NCBI RefSeq assembly: GCF_000368045.1
Contig: NZ_KB849234.1
Location: 244,854-308,853, forward strand
Source of the DNA: Acinetobacter johnsonii CIP 64.6
Lineage (GTDB): Bacteria; Pseudomonadota; Gammaproteobacteria; Pseudomonadales; Moraxellaceae
Reading direction: 5' to 3'
Length of the DNA stretch: 64,000 bases
Position numbers and translations under genes: made by a program. The number at the start of each line of letters is the position of its first letter. Position 1 is the stretch's first letter. The notes below the pieces were generated by a model. It made no database searches. It was not told the origin of the DNA and saw only the letters and a program-made list of their open reading frames with translations. Below, piece by piece: positions 33,057-42,899 of the stretch.

Positions 33057-34612
33057 GAGCTTACTTTGACAAACTGTTAACCCCCAATCCACAACAAAAA
33101 CAGTTACCTTTAATTTATCCACTTTTAATTGCCTTATTTTCAGGGGCGGTCTTTAGTTTTGCACTCGCCCCTTATCATTATTGGTGGTTGGCAATATTAT
33201 CCCCTGCACTGCTCTATACCACTTTACGCAGGCGCAGTGCAAAACAGGCCTTTGGCATTGGTTGGGCCTATGGTTTTGGCCTATGGTTCGTGGGGGCTTT
33301 TTGGCTCTACACTTCCATCCATGTCTATGGCGATACCAAGAGTGCCTTAAGTGTGGGTATGATCGGTATTATGGCCTTGGTCATGGGTTTATTCACGGCA
33401 GTTCAAAGCTTTATTTACCGCCGCTTTTTCCCTGAAACGCCACTAACCTTCGCTCCGCTTTGGGTGCTTTTTGAATGGGCAAAAACCTGGGTCTTCACAG
33501 GCTTCCCATGGCTGTTTGCAGGCTATGCCTTTACCGAACGCTTACTGGATGGTTATGCGCCATTATTTGGTATCTTCGGGGTGTCGTTTGTAGTCTTGGT
33601 GTTGGCCTGCGCACTGGTCGAAGTTTTAAACCGCCGCGTCTTTTGGGTCATTCCTTCTGCCTTATTGGTACTTGGTGCATGGGGCGCATCAAAAATTGAA
33701 TTCGTCTCCGCAAAAAATACGCAGCCATTATCGGTTTCTTTAATTCAAGGCAATATCCCACAAGACTTAAAATGGCTCACTGAGTATCAACTAAAAACAC
33801 TTGGAATCTATGCTGATTTAACCAAAACAGAATGGGGACGAGACCTCATTGTTTGGCCTGAATCCTCTATTCCGATGTTCCAAAGTGATATCGAACCCTT
33901 TTTAGCTGCAATGACAGCACAGGCCAAGAAAACCAACACGGCGTGGGTCACCGGTATTCCATACTGGGATATTTCAGGCTCTGAAACGGCAGGTCGACCA
34001 CTGTACTACAACAGCATTATGGCCAATGGTGCTGAAGCCGAAGGACTCTATAAAAAGCAACGTTTAGTGCCTTTTGGTGAATATATTCCACTATCCGGTT
34101 TACTGAAATGGGTGTTGCCTGCCATGCAGAATGATCCGTCGATGAGTGGTTTTTCACGTGGCGAACAACAGCAACAACCGCTTTCTATTCATCAGCAGCA
34201 CTTAGGCGCGGCCATTTGCTATGAAGTGGCTTATCCGAACTTGACACGTCGTAATGCCAGCCAAAGTGATTTCTTGGTGACAGTTTCCAACGATGCATGG
34301 TTTACAGGAACCGCAGGCCCTTTACAGCATTTACAGATGGTACAAATGCGTGCCAAAGAAAATGGACGCTGGTTTATCCGTGCCACCAATACAGGCGTAA
34401 CCGCATTTATTGACCATCAAGGGCATATCGTAAAACGTGCTCCGCAAGATGTGGCAACCGTGCTTCGCGGCGAACTGCCTGCTATGCAAGGTCAAACGCT
34501 ATATACCCGTTTAAGTGACTGGCCAATTTTAGGTTTTTCAGTCTTTTTACTGATCTTGGGCTGGATCTATCGTCCACATAAAGTCGATGTATCGTTTAAG
34601 TCTCGTCGATAG
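33053..34612 (+). CDS. lnt: Apolipoprotein N-acyltransferase
   Basis: A 519-aa inner-membrane enzyme that adds the third acyl chain to lipoproteins. About six N-terminal membrane helices precede a periplasmic nitrilase-fold domain. The catalytic Glu-Lys-Cys set is visible: Glu in VWPESSIP, Lys in YKKQRLVPFGEY, Cys in GAAICYEVAYP. The C-terminus has one more helix. Translationally coupled to corC through ATGA. Many lipoproteins in this window depend on this enzyme. Confidence 0.97.
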   Translation: MRAYFDKLLTPNPQQKQLPLIYPLLIALFSGAVFSFALAPYHYWWLAILSPALLYTTLRRRSAKQAFGIGWAYGFGLWFVGAFWLYTSIHVYGDTKSALSVGMIGIMALVMGLFTAVQSFIYRRFFPETPLTFAPLWVLFEWAKTWVFTGFPWLFAGYAFTERLLDGYAPLFGIFGVSFVVLVLACALVEVLNRRVFWVIPSALLVLGAWGASKIEFVSAKNTQPLSVSLIQGNIPQDLKWLTEYQLKTLGIYADLTKTEWGRDLIVWPESSIPMFQSDIEPFLAAMTAQAKKTNTAWVTGIPYWDISGSETAGRPLYYNSIMANGAEAEGLYKKQRLVPFGEYIPLSGLLKWVLPAMQNDPSMSGFSRGEQQQQPLSIHQQHLGAAICYEVAYPNLTRRNASQSDFLVTVSNDAWFTGTAGPLQHLQMVQMRAKENGRWFIRATNTGVTAFIDHQGHIVKRAPQDVATVLRGELPAMQGQTLYTRLSDWPILGFSVFLLILGWIYRPHKVDVSFKSRR

Positions 34613-34642
34613 TTGCTATTGTTAAATCAGACTTTTCTAAAG

Positions 34643-34669
34643 AAAAACCCAAGCTGAGCTTGGGTTTTT
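34643..34669. terminator. Bidirectional terminator
   Basis: AAAAACCCAAGC / GCTTGGGTTTTT between convergent lnt and csaA. Confidence 0.93.
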
Positions 34670-34678
34670 CTTTTTCAG

Positions 34679-35017
34679 TTATAGTAACTTGGTGCCTACT
34701 GGAACCTCTGTATCAGGTACACACAGCACCACGCCTGCGTCTGAATCATGAAAGCCAGTCACTAAGCACTCAGACTGGATAGGACCAATTTGTTTGTTTG
34801 GAAAGTTAACCACTGCCACCACCAATTTACCCAATAACAGTTCAGGTTGATAACGCTCAGTAATCTGCGCACTCGATTTCTTAATGCCAATTTCATGGCC
34901 AAAATCGACATGTAAAATATAAGCGGGCTTACGTGCCTGCTCAAAAACTTCGGCCTGAATAATTCGCCCGACTCGGAGCTCGACTTTTAAAAAATCTGCC
35001 CAATCAATCTGTTCCAT
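34679..35017 (-). CDS. csaA: CsaA-type tRNA-binding protein
   Basis: A 112-aa single-domain protein of the tRNA-binding/CsaA family (OB fold), with the typical DFLKVELRVGRI start and the block VAVVNFPNKQIGPIQSECLVTGF. CsaA is a homodimeric export-related chaperone in Bacillus; in most other bacteria its partner is unknown. Complete and free-standing, without a methionyl-tRNA synthetase part. Confidence 0.92.
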   Translation of the reverse strand: MEQIDWADFLKVELRVGRIIQAEVFEQARKPAYILHVDFGHEIGIKKSSAQITERYQPELLLGKLVVAVVNFPNKQIGPIQSECLVTGFHDSDAGVVLCVPDTEVPVGTKLL

Positions 35018-35125
35018 ATTTCACTCTATATTTATATTTTCTACAGTATAAGGAGCGAACACTAGCATCATATACAACGAAACAGACAAGCGATCCTATC
35101 TTTCCGCCATTCTTCATGATGCAAT

Positions 35126-35157
35126 AAAAAAACCGAGCGTACTTGCTCGGTTTTTTT
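35126..35157 (-). terminator. Rho-independent terminator of the 111-aa gene
   Basis: ACCGAGC / GCTCGGT with a 6-nt loop, flanked by seven A and seven T, so it could also work in the other direction. Confidence 0.9.
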
Positions 35158-35179
35158 ATCACAACTATAAATGTCAGTA

Positions 35180-35515
35180 TTAAATTTGACTGACCAAATA
35201 GGACACCATACCAGCTAAAAAGAGCATCGGGGTATAACGGTAGAACATGACCACTTTTTGTTCTAATGCTGTAATCTGTACTTGATCGAGTGTGAGTACG
35301 GTTGCTTTTAACGCAGACCAAAAGCTCAAAACCGCCCATGTGCTAAACAGACTGATTGCAAAGAAACCCACCATAATTTGGCTGCTGCCTTCAGTCGACT
35401 GCCACACACTTAAAACACCTTGAGCGATAGGAAGCATACTCAAAATCAAAAGAACAGACTTGAGCATCGACCAATGGAATTGGCTCATTTCATCCAACAA
35501 GGTTAATGCTTTCAT
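35180..35515 (-). CDS. Hypothetical inner-membrane protein, 111 aa
   Basis: The ATG at 35515 was chosen for its GAGGAGA ribosome site; the longer frame to 35596 has no such site. About three hydrophobic helices (residues 17-37, 47-69, 93-108) with short loops suggest a small integral membrane protein, but no family is recognised. Upstream lies an AT-rich region with an inverted repeat (35720-35764). It is not part of the gsp operon, since the stretch between contains no supported gene. Confidence 0.7.
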   Translation of the reverse strand: MKALTLLDEMSQFHWSMLKSVLLILSMLPIAQGVLSVWQSTEGSSQIMVGFFAISLFSTWAVLSFWSALKATVLTLDQVQITALEQKVVMFYRYTPMLFLAGMVSYLVSQI

Positions 35516-35719
35516 TCTATTCTCCTCAGGAAAATTAGTTGCCATTGAGAACATTATGCAAGGATTTAAATAAATAAAAAGCCTATTTTTATCCATAATT
35601 TACATTATTTGTAATCAATAAATATGGGAATAATTCTTATTATAAATCTCAGCTGATACTTATTATATTTAATATTTTAAAATCATAATCTTAGATATTA
35701 ATTTTAAATTAAGATGTAT

Positions 35720-35764
35720 TATCATTACAGTCCACATTGACATAACCTATGCACTGTAATGATA
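35720..35764. repeat. 12-bp perfect inverted repeat downstream of gspG
   Basis: TATCATTACAGT and ACTGTAATGATA with a 21-base spacer. There is no proper T run on either strand, so terminator, operator and RNA-processing roles are all possible. Confidence 0.55.
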
Positions 35765-35798
35765 TATTCAATTAAACCCAATATATAATAATTCTCAA

Positions 35799-36236
35799 TT
35801 AAGGTTGATACTGAATATCAGCATCGGTTTCTTCACCACCTTGTTGACCATCCGCACCAAAAGAATATAAATCAAATGGTCGTCCATCGCTCCCAGGTGT
35901 AACATATTGAATGTCATTGTCCCAACTATCTTTCGGATATCCACCTTTCACATAACCGCCTGGTAACCAATTTTTTGCAGACTCAGGCTTATTCACCAAA
36001 GCGTCGAGTCCACCCTCTTGCATCGAAGGATATTTACCATTGTCCAATTTATATTGATCCAATGCCGCAGCAACACCCTTGAGGGTAATGACAGTGGTAT
36101 CCACTTTAGCTTTTTCACCACGTCCCATCACATTGGGTACAATTAAGGCTGCCAACACACCTAAAATAACAATCACCACCATGACTTCAATTAAGGTAAA
36201 GCCTGAAGCTTGGCGTCTATAGATTTTTGATTGCAT
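35799..36236 (-). CDS. gspG: Type II secretion major pseudopilin GspG
   Basis: A type IV-pilin-like protein with the prepilin peptidase site RRQASG|FTLIEVMVVIVILGVLAAL, cleaved after Gly and methylated at Phe in this family. The 145-aa form starting at 36236 gives the usual short basic leader and has GGAAGAG upstream; an in-frame ATG at 36254 is possible. The globular part shows GspG traits: LDNGKYPSMQEGGLDALV, DSWDNDIQY and SDGRPFDLYSFGADG (calcium-site region). It forms the body of the T2SS pseudopilus and follows gspF by 15 bases in one operon. Confidence 0.95.
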   Translation of the reverse strand: MQSKIYRRQASGFTLIEVMVVIVILGVLAALIVPNVMGRGEKAKVDTTVITLKGVAAALDQYKLDNGKYPSMQEGGLDALVNKPESAKNWLPGGYVKGGYPKDSWDNDIQYVTPGSDGRPFDLYSFGADGQQGGEETDADIQYQP

Positions 36237-36269
36237 GTGAATTTTCTCTTCCATCTTATATTTTTAAAA

Positions 36270-37475
36270 TTAAATCATGTTGTTCATGTTGACGATCGGC
36301 AGCATCACTGCGATTACTATCACCAAGACAATGCTTGCCATCAGAACCAACATCAGTGGCTCAAGTAAAGCCAGCAAGGTCGATATGAGCGTTGTCACCT
36401 CTCGGTCTTGCATGGTCGATGCGCGCTCCAACATCCGATCCAATTCACCCGACGTTTCACCACTTTTAATCATTTGTACCATCATCGGTGGGAAATAACC
36501 ACTGCGCTCCAGCTGGGTCGCAAGGTTTCCACCTTCAGTCACTTTTTCTGCGGCATGATTGACCGCATCGCGAATCACCCAGTTATTACTCACCGCCGCG
36601 CCAATTTTTAACGCATCCACCAAGGGCACACCTGACTGGGTCAAAATCGATAAGGTACTGGCAAAGCGTGCGGCATTTATACCACGTGAAAGTTTACCGA
36701 ATAATGGCAGTTTGAGCGTTAAACGATCAAAGGCATAATGCCCTGCTGTAGTTCTTAAAAATCGCAGTAATAAGCCGATGCCCAGTACACTGCCCACCAA
36801 TAAAAATGGCCATGCCACTCGAATAAAATCACTGGCTTTCATCAAGGCAACAGTAATCCATGGCAAGGCATCTTTGCTTTGGTCAAAGGTTTTGACAATG
36901 TCGGGCACCACATAGGTCATAAGTCCCATCACGATGGCAAAAGACATCAGCATTAAAATAATCGGATAAATCATCGCGCCTTGGATTTTCTTCTGCATTG
37001 CAAAGCGATTTTCGGTGTAGTCTGCCAGCTGATCTAAAATTAAGTCTAAATGTCCTGAACGCTCGCCAGCGGCAATCGTAGCAATGTACAACTCTGGAAA
37101 ACGTCCCGATTGCTGTAAACCCTGCGCCAACGAGTGACCTTCCAATACTTTAGAACGGACTGACATCAATAGATTTTGTACATGTGCTTTTTCTGACTGC
37201 TTTCCGACCGCACGAATGGCTTCTTCCAACGGAATAGCCGCCGCCACAAGTACAGAAAGTTGACGTGTCAATAAAGCCAAATCATAGGCGGTAATTTGTT
37301 TTTGAAACCATGTTTTACTGCTGTGCTTATCTTTTTGTTCAACAGGATCAACCGAGACTGGAATCAGCGCTTTATCACGAAGTTGTTGCCGAATTTGACG
37401 TGCTGAATCCCCTTCGAGCACGCCTTTTTGCTGCTTTCCTGCGGCATCGAGTGCGGTAAATTGATATGCTGGCAT
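36270..37475 (-). CDS. gspF: Type II secretion inner-membrane platform protein GspF
   Basis: A 401-aa polytopic protein with two T2SSF domains (about 68-190 and 271-393). Each carries the repeat R(F/Q)-x-x-x-L pattern and there are three membrane helices. The starting MPAYQFTALDAAGKQQKGVLEG block and the LPLFGKLSRGINAARFASTLS and IKSGETSGELDRMLER segments are GspF/PilC family features. It recruits the ATPase and pseudopilus assembly. It is the first gene of the gspF-gspG unit; the rest of the T2SS is not in this window, as often in Acinetobacter. Confidence 0.95.
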   Translation of the reverse strand: MPAYQFTALDAAGKQQKGVLEGDSARQIRQQLRDKALIPVSVDPVEQKDKHSSKTWFQKQITAYDLALLTRQLSVLVAAAIPLEEAIRAVGKQSEKAHVQNLLMSVRSKVLEGHSLAQGLQQSGRFPELYIATIAAGERSGHLDLILDQLADYTENRFAMQKKIQGAMIYPIILMLMSFAIVMGLMTYVVPDIVKTFDQSKDALPWITVALMKASDFIRVAWPFLLVGSVLGIGLLLRFLRTTAGHYAFDRLTLKLPLFGKLSRGINAARFASTLSILTQSGVPLVDALKIGAAVSNNWVIRDAVNHAAEKVTEGGNLATQLERSGYFPPMMVQMIKSGETSGELDRMLERASTMQDREVTTLISTLLALLEPLMLVLMASIVLVIVIAVMLPIVNMNNMI

Positions 37476-37627
37476 GTTTACGCTTTCTAATTGTCCATTT
37501 AGTCATTTGGCGCTGTTGCATGTCGGCACCAAAATCATTCATATTCTAAGTTATAAATTATGTCATCACTCTAACACAACTCATTCATCGCACAACGACA
37601 ATTTCATCAGGACATTTTGAGCTTTTT

Positions 37628-39850
37628 ATGCCAGAAAATACACTTTCCACAACACCAAGCTACCGTATTCGTGTGGCTGTTCCCGTTTACCTATATGACT
37701 GTTTTGACTATAGTTTAACGGCTGAACAATACCACCAAGCTGAAGTGGGTGCACGTGTGGCTGTCTCATTTGGTCGCCAAAATGTGGTCGGTGTCATTGT
37801 TGAGAAACTCACTGATGAGAAACCACTCGATTTAGGTTTTAAACTTAAAGCCATAACTGAGTTGCTCGATGACAACGCTATTCTAGATGCTAAAGTTTTA
37901 AGTTTATTGACATGGTCAGCGCAATATTACCAATTTCCGATTGGGGAAGTGATGCATGCTGCTTTACCCAGCTTTTTACGCCAAGGTAAACCCTATAATT
38001 TACTGGCGCGGATGTGGAAGCTGATTGATGATCATGCCGAAGACAAATTGAAGCGTTCTGAAAAACAACAAGATGCCTATAAAATTTTAAAGCTGCATCC
38101 CACAGGAACGTCTGAAAACATTCTAAATTTGGCTGGCATTGAAACGGCGACCTTAAAAGCCTTAGAAAAAAAGCAAATCACCCAGTGCATACTTGAAGCT
38201 CAAGACTTTAAACCGCAAGTTATGACACTGGCGCAAATGCCCCTCACGCCCAATGATGAACAAAAGCGTGCCATTCAAAACATTCTCAAAGCTCGTCATA
38301 GCTACCATGCTTTCTTACTGGATGGTTTAACCGGTAGTGGGAAAACTGAAGTCTATTTACAAGTCATGCAAGAGATTTTAAAACAAGGCAAACAGGTCTT
38401 GGTATTAGTGCCTGAAATTGGTCTCACCCCACAAACAGTGAGCCGTTTTCAGTCACGTTTTCACTGTCATATTGCGCTACTACATTCAGGTTTAAATGAT
38501 TCTAAGCGCCTTCAAGCCTGGCAAAGTGCGCAAACGGGCAAAGCCTCAATTGTGATTGGCACACGTTCTGCCATCTATACGCCCCTTCCGCATTTGGGTT
38601 TGATTGTCTTAGATGAAGAGCATGATCTATCTTTCAAGCAACAAGAAGGCTTTCGCTACCATGCTCGTGATGTGGCTTTATACCGTGCACACTTAGAAAA
38701 CTGTCCGATTATCCTCGGTTCTGCAACGCCAAGTATCGACAGTTATGCATTGGTTGAACAAGGTAAAATGACCCGTTTGGAGTTGGACCAACGTGCAGGT
38801 GTGGCCGTGATGCCGAAAATGCATGTGATCGATCTGAAAGTGGCACAGAAACAAAATGGCATCAGCCAACAGCTGATTCATGAAGTACAAAAGCGCTTAG
38901 ACAAAAAAGAACAGGTGCTGATTTTCTTAAACCGTCGCGGCTATGCGCCTGTGTTGATTTGTGAAAGTTGTGGCTGGCAGGCGAAGTGCCCACATTGCGA
39001 TGCCAATTTTACCGTGCATCGACAGCCCTACCAGCATTTGCACTGTCACCACTGCGGCACCATCCACCGCATGCCTGAACACTGCCCGCAATGTCAGCAT
39101 AGCGAACTGAAACCAATTGGTTTAGGCACCGCAAAAGTTGAAGAAAACCTACAAGCACTGTTCCCCAACTTTGATGTAATTCGGGTGGATCGTGACTCGA
39201 CCAGTCGGGTCGGTAGTTGGCAAAAAATCTATAACAAGATTCAGAAAAGTGAACCCATCATTTTGCTCGGTACTCAAATGCTGGCCAAAGGACATCACTT
39301 TCCTTATGTGACTTTGGTGGCGATTTTAGACATTGACTCAGGCTTACTCAGTGTTGACTTTCGTGCCACAGAACGTACTGCACAGCTCATCATCCAAGTT
39401 GCGGGACGTGCTGGGCGCGGTGAGAAAAAAGGCGAAGTGTATTTACAAACTTTACGTCCAGACCACCCTTTGCTGAATACCCTGCTAGAATCGGGCTATC
39501 GCAGCTTTGCCAAGCAAACGTTGAAAGAACGTAAAGCTGCATGGATGCCACCTTATCGCTATGCGGCTTTATTGCGCTGTGAATCCAAAGACCAAGAACT
39601 GAACCAAAGCTTTTTACAAGAGCATGCACAAGCATTGCGCCAAGCCTCAGAAAACAGTATTGATATTTGGGGGCCAATTCCTGCGCCGATGGAACGTAAA
39701 GCAGGCCGCTATCAAGCGCATATGGTACTACTGTCCAAAGACCGTGCGCGGATGCATTTTTACATTCGTCAGTGGTGGCAAAATGTCTGGCATAACAAAC
39801 CGCATGGTATGAAATTGAGCCTTGATATTGATCCACAAGAGTTAAGTTAA
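37628..39850 (+). CDS. priA: Primosomal protein N' (replication restart helicase)
   Basis: A 740-aa SF2 helicase that reloads the replisome at stalled forks. Walker A is DGLTGSGKTEVYL, motif II is DEEHD, and the zinc-binding domain has paired cysteines: CESCGWQAKCPHC, then CHHCGTIHRMPEHCPQC. The N-terminal DNA-binding domain begins RIRVAVPVYLYDCFDYSL. Full length. It stands alone, upstream of the antiporter gene and on the opposite strand from gspF. Confidence 0.97.
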   Translation: MPENTLSTTPSYRIRVAVPVYLYDCFDYSLTAEQYHQAEVGARVAVSFGRQNVVGVIVEKLTDEKPLDLGFKLKAITELLDDNAILDAKVLSLLTWSAQYYQFPIGEVMHAALPSFLRQGKPYNLLARMWKLIDDHAEDKLKRSEKQQDAYKILKLHPTGTSENILNLAGIETATLKALEKKQITQCILEAQDFKPQVMTLAQMPLTPNDEQKRAIQNILKARHSYHAFLLDGLTGSGKTEVYLQVMQEILKQGKQVLVLVPEIGLTPQTVSRFQSRFHCHIALLHSGLNDSKRLQAWQSAQTGKASIVIGTRSAIYTPLPHLGLIVLDEEHDLSFKQQEGFRYHARDVALYRAHLENCPIILGSATPSIDSYALVEQGKMTRLELDQRAGVAVMPKMHVIDLKVAQKQNGISQQLIHEVQKRLDKKEQVLIFLNRRGYAPVLICESCGWQAKCPHCDANFTVHRQPYQHLHCHHCGTIHRMPEHCPQCQHSELKPIGLGTAKVEENLQALFPNFDVIRVDRDSTSRVGSWQKIYNKIQKSEPIILLGTQMLAKGHHFPYVTLVAILDIDSGLLSVDFRATERTAQLIIQVAGRAGRGEKKGEVYLQTLRPDHPLLNTLLESGYRSFAKQTLKERKAAWMPPYRYAALLRCESKDQELNQSFLQEHAQALRQASENSIDIWGPIPAPMERKAGRYQAHMVLLSKDRARMHFYIRQWWQNVWHNKPHGMKLSLDIDPQELS

Positions 39851-39932
39851 GGCTTGACATGAATAAGGTTTAGACCTGAGTCGCGTTCTCCCTTAAACTT
39901 CCAACATAAAGAAAAAAATTTAGGACAGGGCA

Positions 39933-41774
39933 ATGTCTCTACTGCTTCAAATCACCCTCTTTTTGGCTGCGGCACTGATGATCGTTCCGTTGGCTAAACG
40001 GCTGGGGATTGCCACGGTACTCGGCTATTTATTTACAGGCATCTTACTCGGTCCCAGTGTATTCAATGTCGTCCATGACCCTGAAGACATTCATAAACTC
40101 GCTGAATATGGCGTGATTTTCTTGATGTTCATTATTGGACTCGAACTTCGCCCACAACGCTTATGGGAAATGCGTAAATCCATTTTTGTGATGGGCAGTT
40201 TACAAGTAACACTCTGCGGCGTGCTACTGGCGTGCATCGTCTTTTTTGCCCTGCAACAGCAGATTGCGGCCAGTGTTGTGATTGGTTTTGCCCTTGCCCT
40301 TTCTTCTACCGCTTTTGTGCTACAGCTTTTAAGCGAAAAACAGCAGCTCAATACCACTTTTGGTCAGCAGTCTTTTTCTATTTTACTCTTTCAAGATATT
40401 GCCGCGATTCCGCTGATTGCGATTATCCCCCTGCTTGCGGGAACAAACTCAACCCATCATGGCGTTGCCTACTTTGCAGCGATTGTTGCTACCTTTACAG
40501 GCTTGTTTTTATTTAGCCGCTATCTCATGCGCCCTTTTTTCCGCTTTGTGGCCAAAAGTGGCGCACATGAACTGATTACCGCAGTCGGTTTGTTTATTGT
40601 CTTAGGCGTGGTCGCGCTGATGGATGTCTTAGGTATCAGTACCACCTTGGGCGCATTTTTAACTGGAGTGTTACTTGCTGACTCTGAATTCCGTCATGAA
40701 CTGGAAGCCAGTATTGCACCATTTAAAGGTCTACTTCTCGGTCTATTTTTCATGACCGTCGGGATGAGCACGCAAGTTTCGCTGCTGTGGGAAAGCCCAA
40801 GTCTGATTGTTGGCGGTGCGTTATTGCTGATGTTGGTCAAACTGCTGGCCTTAACAGCCATCGCTCGCTACTTCGAGTTTTCATGGCGAAATAGTTTGAT
40901 GCTGGCAACCTGTTTGGCACAAGGCGGTGAATTTGCTTTTGTGGTGCTCAATGTTGCCATGAGTGAACACGTGATTACGCAAGCCATTTTAGAGCCGATC
41001 AATTTGATCGTGACGTTGTCGATGATTCTGACGCCTATTCTATACTGGCTGATGAGTTCGTGGGTGGTGCCTCTATTCGAGAAAGAAACTACACCTGTCT
41101 ATGATGAGATTCCTGAACAGCATAACCCGATGATCATTGCTGGCTTTGGCCGTGTCGGACAAATTGTGGCACGACTGGTTCACTTACAGCACCAAACCTT
41201 CACGGCGATTGACAGCAATATCGACAAGGTCGATTTCGTTCGCAACTATGGCGGCAAACTCTACTATGGTGATGCCACTCAACCCGATATCCTGCGTGCA
41301 GCCGGTATCGAACATGCCAAAGTGTTTGTATTAGCCATCGATGATATTGAAGACTCCATGAATGTGGCACGCCATATCCGACTCAATTATCCAGATTTAA
41401 ACTTGCTGGTCCGTGCCCGTGACCGACATCATGTGCATTTGTTACGTGACTTAGGAGTGGAACATATTTGGCGTGAAACCTATTTATCGTCTTTAGGGAT
41501 GGCCTATTTTGCCCTGCGTAATCTCGGAATTGCAGAACAAGATGCCTATAAGAGCATTGAGTTATTTCGAGATTATGATGAAAAACTGCTCGCGCAGCAG
41601 CAAAGTATTTATAACGATGAACAGAAGGTGTATGAAACACATCGGAATGCTCTGGCCGAATTAGAACACTTATTTGAAAGTGATACCCAATTACGCCAAA
41701 GCCCTGTGGGTGTTGACCTACAACGTGAGTTACAACATGACCGAATAGATGTAACACGGGATGAAGTAAAATGA
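39933..41774 (+). CDS. Monovalent cation:proton antiporter (CPA2/KefC type)
   Basis: A 613-aa inner-membrane protein. Residues ~1-380 are a Na+/H+ exchanger-type domain of about 12-13 helices (starting LLLQITLFLAAALMIVPLAKRLG, with FALALSSTAFVLQLL and LATCLAQGGEFAFV typical). Then comes a cytoplasmic RCK/TrkA-N domain whose nucleotide loop is IAGFGRVGQIVARL. This is the KefB/KefC architecture for glutathione-gated K+ efflux; whether glutathione gates this one cannot be read from sequence. A long coiled-coil-like tail follows. hslO begins 51 bases downstream. Confidence 0.92.
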   Translation: MSLLLQITLFLAAALMIVPLAKRLGIATVLGYLFTGILLGPSVFNVVHDPEDIHKLAEYGVIFLMFIIGLELRPQRLWEMRKSIFVMGSLQVTLCGVLLACIVFFALQQQIAASVVIGFALALSSTAFVLQLLSEKQQLNTTFGQQSFSILLFQDIAAIPLIAIIPLLAGTNSTHHGVAYFAAIVATFTGLFLFSRYLMRPFFRFVAKSGAHELITAVGLFIVLGVVALMDVLGISTTLGAFLTGVLLADSEFRHELEASIAPFKGLLLGLFFMTVGMSTQVSLLWESPSLIVGGALLLMLVKLLALTAIARYFEFSWRNSLMLATCLAQGGEFAFVVLNVAMSEHVITQAILEPINLIVTLSMILTPILYWLMSSWVVPLFEKETTPVYDEIPEQHNPMIIAGFGRVGQIVARLVHLQHQTFTAIDSNIDKVDFVRNYGGKLYYGDATQPDILRAAGIEHAKVFVLAIDDIEDSMNVARHIRLNYPDLNLLVRARDRHHVHLLRDLGVEHIWRETYLSSLGMAYFALRNLGIAEQDAYKSIELFRDYDEKLLAQQQSIYNDEQKVYETHRNALAELEHLFESDTQLRQSPVGVDLQRELQHDRIDVTRDEVK

Positions 41775-41824
41775 CTTGTGTTTTACAATATCGTCACCAT
41801 TAAGACAGGATATTGGAGAAATTT

Positions 41825-42700
41825 ATGTCTGATTTGCGTCAACGCTTTTATATTGAAGATAGTCCTGTTCGTGGTGAAGTGGTTCATCTAGAAGAAACCC
41901 TACAAACCATCTTGGCGCAGCGTGATTATGCACCTGCAGTCCAAGTGCTGTTAGGTGAAATGCTCAGTGCCACGGCATTACTTGCCAGTACTTTAAAAAT
42001 TAAAGGCCGTATTAGTTTACAAATTCAGGCTTCAGGTAGTTTCAAATGGGCCATGGCTGAATGTAATCACCTTGGTGAAGTACGTGCCTTGGCGGATTAT
42101 GAAGCAGATCCACGCTTTAATGCTGCCGACAGCAGCAGTACGGTATTGAGCACCCTCATTAGCCCTGTACTATTTATTAATATTGAGCCCGAATTTGGTG
42201 AGCGTTATCAAGGGATTGTGGCTTTAGACAAGCCAAATCTTGCAGGTTGTTTAATGCAGTACTATGACCTGTCTGCCCAAATTCCAACGCGTATCGTTTT
42301 GGCCAGTTCATCCCAGCGTGCTGGTGGTTTACTCATTCAGCTGTTACCACGTAACAGTGAAGAAGAACAAGAACGTGTCGACCAAGACTTATGGCCACGT
42401 CTGACCATGTTGACTGAAACGCTCAAAATCGAAGAGTTAACCGATTTAGAGTCCAGTGAAATTCTTTACCGTTTATACAACGAAGAAGAAGTACGCTTAC
42501 CTGAAGTTGAAGTACTGAAATTTGGCTGTACCTGTTCTAAAGAACGTTGTGCTCAAGCGCTTGAACAAATTGGCGCTGAAGCCGTTCGTGAAACGCTAGA
42601 ACATCAAAACCCGATTACCATGGACTGCCAGTTCTGTAACACGCAATATAGCTTTAGTGCAGAAGAAGCCTTGGGTTTATTTGGTGAACACTTAAGCTAA
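41825..42700 (+). CDS. hslO: Redox-regulated chaperone Hsp33
   Basis: A 291-aa chaperone activated by oxidation. The zinc redox switch is complete near the C-terminus: GCTCSKERC and DCQFCNTQY give C-x-C and C-x2-C. The N-terminal folding domain starts DLRQRFYIEDSPVRGEVVHL. The ATG at 41825 was taken because GGAGA stands a few bases before it; the longer frame begins with TTG. A strong terminator follows. Confidence 0.96.
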   Translation: MSDLRQRFYIEDSPVRGEVVHLEETLQTILAQRDYAPAVQVLLGEMLSATALLASTLKIKGRISLQIQASGSFKWAMAECNHLGEVRALADYEADPRFNAADSSSTVLSTLISPVLFINIEPEFGERYQGIVALDKPNLAGCLMQYYDLSAQIPTRIVLASSSQRAGGLLIQLLPRNSEEEQERVDQDLWPRLTMLTETLKIEELTDLESSEILYRLYNEEEVRLPEVEVLKFGCTCSKERCAQALEQIGAEAVRETLEHQNPITMDCQFCNTQYSFSAEEALGLFGEHLS

Positions 42701-42716
42701 GCGCGTCATGTGCAAT

Positions 42717-42747
42717 AAAAAAAGAGCAACTAAATTGCTCTTTTTTT
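42717..42747 (+). terminator. Rho-independent terminator of hslO
   Basis: AGAGCAA / TTGCTCT with a 5-nt loop and seven A/T on either side. Confidence 0.93.
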
Positions 42748-42899
42748 ATGCCTTTGTTCTCATAAAAACAAGATAATTCAAATGATTCATCACTTTTATT
42801 CATAGATATTTCACTGGTCACACCGCTTAAATTTCGTTATAAATAAACCCATAATTTTTATATGTCTTTATTTTTCTCTTCCATTGGGGTTTTATCATC

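Noticed and set aside
35600..35798. Possible Fur boxes (AATAATTC-like sequences) upstream of the 111-aa membrane gene
   Set aside because: The matches are only partial and the whole stretch is so AT-rich that such words arise by chance; no iron-related gene is next to it.
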